The notes below the pieces were generated by a model that saw only the letters and a list, made by a program, of their open reading frames with translations, had not been told where the DNA came from and did not search any database. This document shows positions 7,170-8,210 of a stretch of DNA of 8,210 bases, piece after piece. Origin of the DNA: Parachlamydiaceae bacterium. Its GTDB lineage: Bacteria; Chlamydiota; Chlamydiia; Chlamydiales; Parachlamydiaceae. A program made the position numbers and the translations under genes. Position 1 is the stretch's first letter, and each line of letters begins with the position of its first letter. The stretch is from the NCBI GenBank assembly GCA_013817115.1, contig JACDDG010000092.1, forward strand, positions 1-8,210, read 5' to 3'.

Positions 7170-7225
7170 GACAAAGGACGCTAACGACAAATGACCTTAA
7201 AGACAAAGGACAATAACGACTCCAA
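7170..7225 (+). repeat. Imperfect 16-bp tandem repeat
   Basis: Units begin at 7170, 7186, 7202 and 7218, exactly 16 bp apart: GACAAAGGACGCTAAC, GACAAATGACCTTAAA, GACAAAGGACAATAAC, and a degenerate fourth starting GACTCCAAGGA. The first ten bases of each unit are the conserved part and the six-base linkers end in an A-rich TAA-like core. The same units recur in reverse complement at 7270-7325, where one unit is 18 bp long. Because 16 is not a multiple of three, the array does not behave like a coding repeat. Confidence 0.8.
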
Positions 7226-7330
7226 GGATACCAAAAACATTGTACTAGCTTTTTGGTTGTGATATTAGGCGTCATTAAGGTCTTTGGAGTCATTATTGTC
7301 CTTTGTCTTTAAGGTCCTTTGTCGTTAGCG
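7179..7330. repeat. 152-bp inverted repeat with 47-nt arms and a nested hairpin
   Basis: The left arm 7179-7225 and right arm 7284-7330 are reverse complements at 45 of 47 positions; the mismatches fall at 7192 and 7217. The 58-nt loop holds a second perfect 8-bp stem, ACCAAAAA (7230-7237) with TTTTTGGT (7250-7257). The arms consist of the 16-bp units described separately. In RNA this would be a very long hairpin covering the end of the exported-protein gene. It may block readthrough into the efflux operon or protect mRNA ends. As DNA it could be a non-autonomous mobile or cruciform-forming element. I found no clear target-site duplication at its borders. Confidence 0.85.
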
Positions 7331-8037
7331 CCGCAAAGTATTGCTTCAACAGCAACGTTTGCAACATAATACATCGACAAACCTTCGAAGCCTGAATCTG
7401 TGCCAACAAATAACCAAAGTTTTCCTTCTCTATCTGTTGTTGCATGTAAACTACTACTACTGTTCATCTCTTTAGGTTCAAATGTGGGGTTAATCGGGTC
7501 GACTCCGGAATGAGCTAAATTTCCAATAACAACTCCATTCACTCCGCTATTACCCTGGATGCCCACATCTATGTTAAGGCGATAATAATCATTCCTAACG
7601 ACTTTGACAGGTTCTTGGGTAGATGCTCCAACTTTGAAGAAAACGCTTTCACCCGGGGATCCGCCAATTCCAAACTGGTATGTCGGAATTTTCGTTTCAA
7701 TTGTTACAACAAAATCAACCTTATAGTCCCTATTAGGTTCTAATCCGCTGACCTGTTTTTTTAAAAACATCATAAGATCATCGCTATGATTGTTTCCGGA
7801 AAGAACCATTGCTTTATTGTTCGCAGGTAAAGCCTGGGGAAGGTTAGCCCATCCCCAGGAAAGTTCATAGAAAGCTTCTTCGCCAATCGGATAATCAGCG
7901 AAGTCCCCGGTCCATCCCTGATTGCTTTCAGAGAAATTAAAATTATAGAGCGTGGCATCAAGCTGTAAACGAAAAACCAGCAAAAATAAAACAACAAAAT
8001 AAAAAGATAAATTTTTTAGATGTATTTTCATTTGCAT
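7309..8037 (-). CDS. Exported protein of unknown function, possibly beta-rich
   Basis: This 242-residue protein has an N-terminal signal peptide: basic MQMKIHLKN, a hydrophobic core LSFYFVVLFLLVF, and probable cleavage after LDA at residue 28. The mature part is rich in aromatic, Gly, Asn and Val residues with alternating patterns, suggesting a beta-sandwich, and opens with FNFSESNQGWTGDFADYP, reminiscent of secreted jelly-roll domains. Compact motifs that look conserved are GNNHSDDLMMFL (81-92), GIGGSPGESVFFKVGAS (123-139) and LFVGTDSGFEG (209-219). I have the impression of similar secreted hypotheticals in unrelated bacteria but cannot name a family or function. AAGGGA (8045-8050) is 7 nt before the first ATG; a second ATG two codons in is less well placed. 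The last six residues, ANDKGP, and the stop lie in the inverted repeat, so the C-terminus may not be ancestral. Confidence 0.75.
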   Translation of the reverse strand: MQMKIHLKNLSFYFVVLFLLVFRLQLDATLYNFNFSESNQGWTGDFADYPIGEEAFYELSWGWANLPQALPANNKAMVLSGNNHSDDLMMFLKKQVSGLEPNRDYKVDFVVTIETKIPTYQFGIGGSPGESVFFKVGASTQEPVKVVRNDYYRLNIDVGIQGNSGVNGVVIGNLAHSGVDPINPTFEPKEMNSSSSLHATTDREGKLWLFVGTDSGFEGLSMYYVANVAVEAILCGANDKGP

Positions 8038-8063
8038 TTATTTTTCCCTTATTTGTAAACCTT

Positions 8064-8075
8064 TTTACATGTAAA
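8064..8075. promoter_or_regulatory. Perfect 12-bp palindrome before the exported-protein gene
   Basis: TTTACATGTAAA is a perfect palindrome 27-38 nt upstream of the exported-protein start codon, in an AT-rich stretch that must hold that gene's promoter if it has its own. It could be a transcription factor site; a 12-bp AT-rich palindrome can also arise by chance. Confidence 0.2.
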
Positions 8076-8110
8076 TGTATAACTTTATATGAGTGTATCC
8101 CGAAGTGCGT

Positions 8111-8210
8111 TCAAATTTTGGATTTTTGGCTTTGAGAAAGCTCCCGGATTAATCGGGCTTGTTCACCTTTACCGCGGAAACTTTCGGTCACCAGATCGAC
8201 GGCTAAAGCC
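8111..8210 (-). CDS. C-terminal fragment of an unidentified gene, runs off the right edge
   Basis: A minus-strand frame enters from the right edge and stops at TGA (8113-8111), giving 32 residues with no internal stop. It includes ALAVDLVTESFRGKG and EQARLIRELSQSQKSKI. The polar, charged and Leu/Ile pattern suggests a C-terminal helix with a basic tail. GC content is visibly higher than in the following 8038-8110 spacer, which supports coding. It points the same way as all downstream genes and ends 73 nt before the exported-protein start. The family is not recognised; a short open frame at an edge could also be chance. Confidence 0.4.
   Translation of the reverse strand, partial: ALAVDLVTESFRGKGEQARLIRELSQSQKSKI

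Larger units (their letters stand above)
6936..7308. other. Structured 373-bp spacer upstream of the efflux operon
   Basis: No supported gene lies here. From the operon start outward it contains an AT-rich leader (6936-7020), a strong palindrome (7021-7060), a T8 run on the + strand (7088-7095), a GTAC-flanked dyad (7139-7157), and most of the large inverted repeat (7179-7330). The operon promoter should be in this stretch on the minus strand, but I could not find a -35/-10 pair with both good hexamers and normal spacing. Specialised or weak promoter sequences are possible. Confidence 0.6.

Noticed and set aside
7170..7330. CRISPR array from the periodic GACAAAGGAC units.
   Set aside because: The period is 16 bp with 6-nt linkers, and the units are mirrored; spacers are far too short.

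Overview
The window comes from an AT-leaning Gram-negative genome. It carries a complete tripartite efflux system (inner membrane pump, periplasmic adaptor, outer membrane channel), a signal-peptide-bearing exported protein and the 3' end of a group II intron. The taxon cannot be fixed from sequence alone. The mix of a group II intron, repeat-rich spacers and low GC would fit an amoeba-associated or environmental lineage (for example Chlamydiae or Legionellales), but that is a guess.

Layout, left to right. Positions 1-96 are the catalytic 3' end of a group II intron on the + strand (domains V and VI), with the rest of the element off the left edge. Positions 97-363 are a spacer with a near-perfect 24-bp direct repeat at an exact 60-bp (20-codon) period. 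This lies in a tiny + strand reading frame that encodes the motif GMTCYNC twice. From 364 to the right edge all supported genes lie on the minus strand, so transcription runs right to left: an incomplete gene (8111 to the edge), an exported protein of unknown function (7309-8037), an outer membrane channel (5682-6935), an adaptor (4482-5660), a heavy-metal RND pump (1238-4480) and a class I SAM-dependent methyltransferase (364-1197).

The three efflux genes form a czcCBA-type operon with gaps of 21 and 1 nt. The pump carries the DFG-x(3)-DGA-x(4)-EN signature in its fourth-transmembrane-segment region. That signature is characteristic of divalent-cation (Zn/Co/Cd/Ni) pumps rather than Cu/Ag pumps, and the adaptor has a histidine-rich N-terminus. 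Together they would take metal from the periplasm (and perhaps the cytoplasm) and expel it through the outer membrane. The methyltransferase follows 40 nt behind the pump with its own strong Shine-Dalgarno and may be cotranscribed. No metal-responsive regulator gene is in the window.

The 373-bp spacer between the exported-protein gene and the efflux operon (6936-7308) is the most structured non-coding DNA here. It holds a 12-bp perfect-arm palindrome (7021-7060), a smaller GTAC-flanked dyad (7139-7157), and most of a 152-bp inverted repeat with 47-nt arms (7179-7330). The arms are themselves built of imperfect 16-bp tandem units (GACAAAGGAC plus a 6-nt linker), and a second hairpin is nested in the loop. 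The right arm enters the 3' end of the exported-protein gene and supplies its last six codons and its stop. I see no clearly new multi-gene system. The best candidates for something undescribed are this repeat element and the GMTCYNC micro-ORF.
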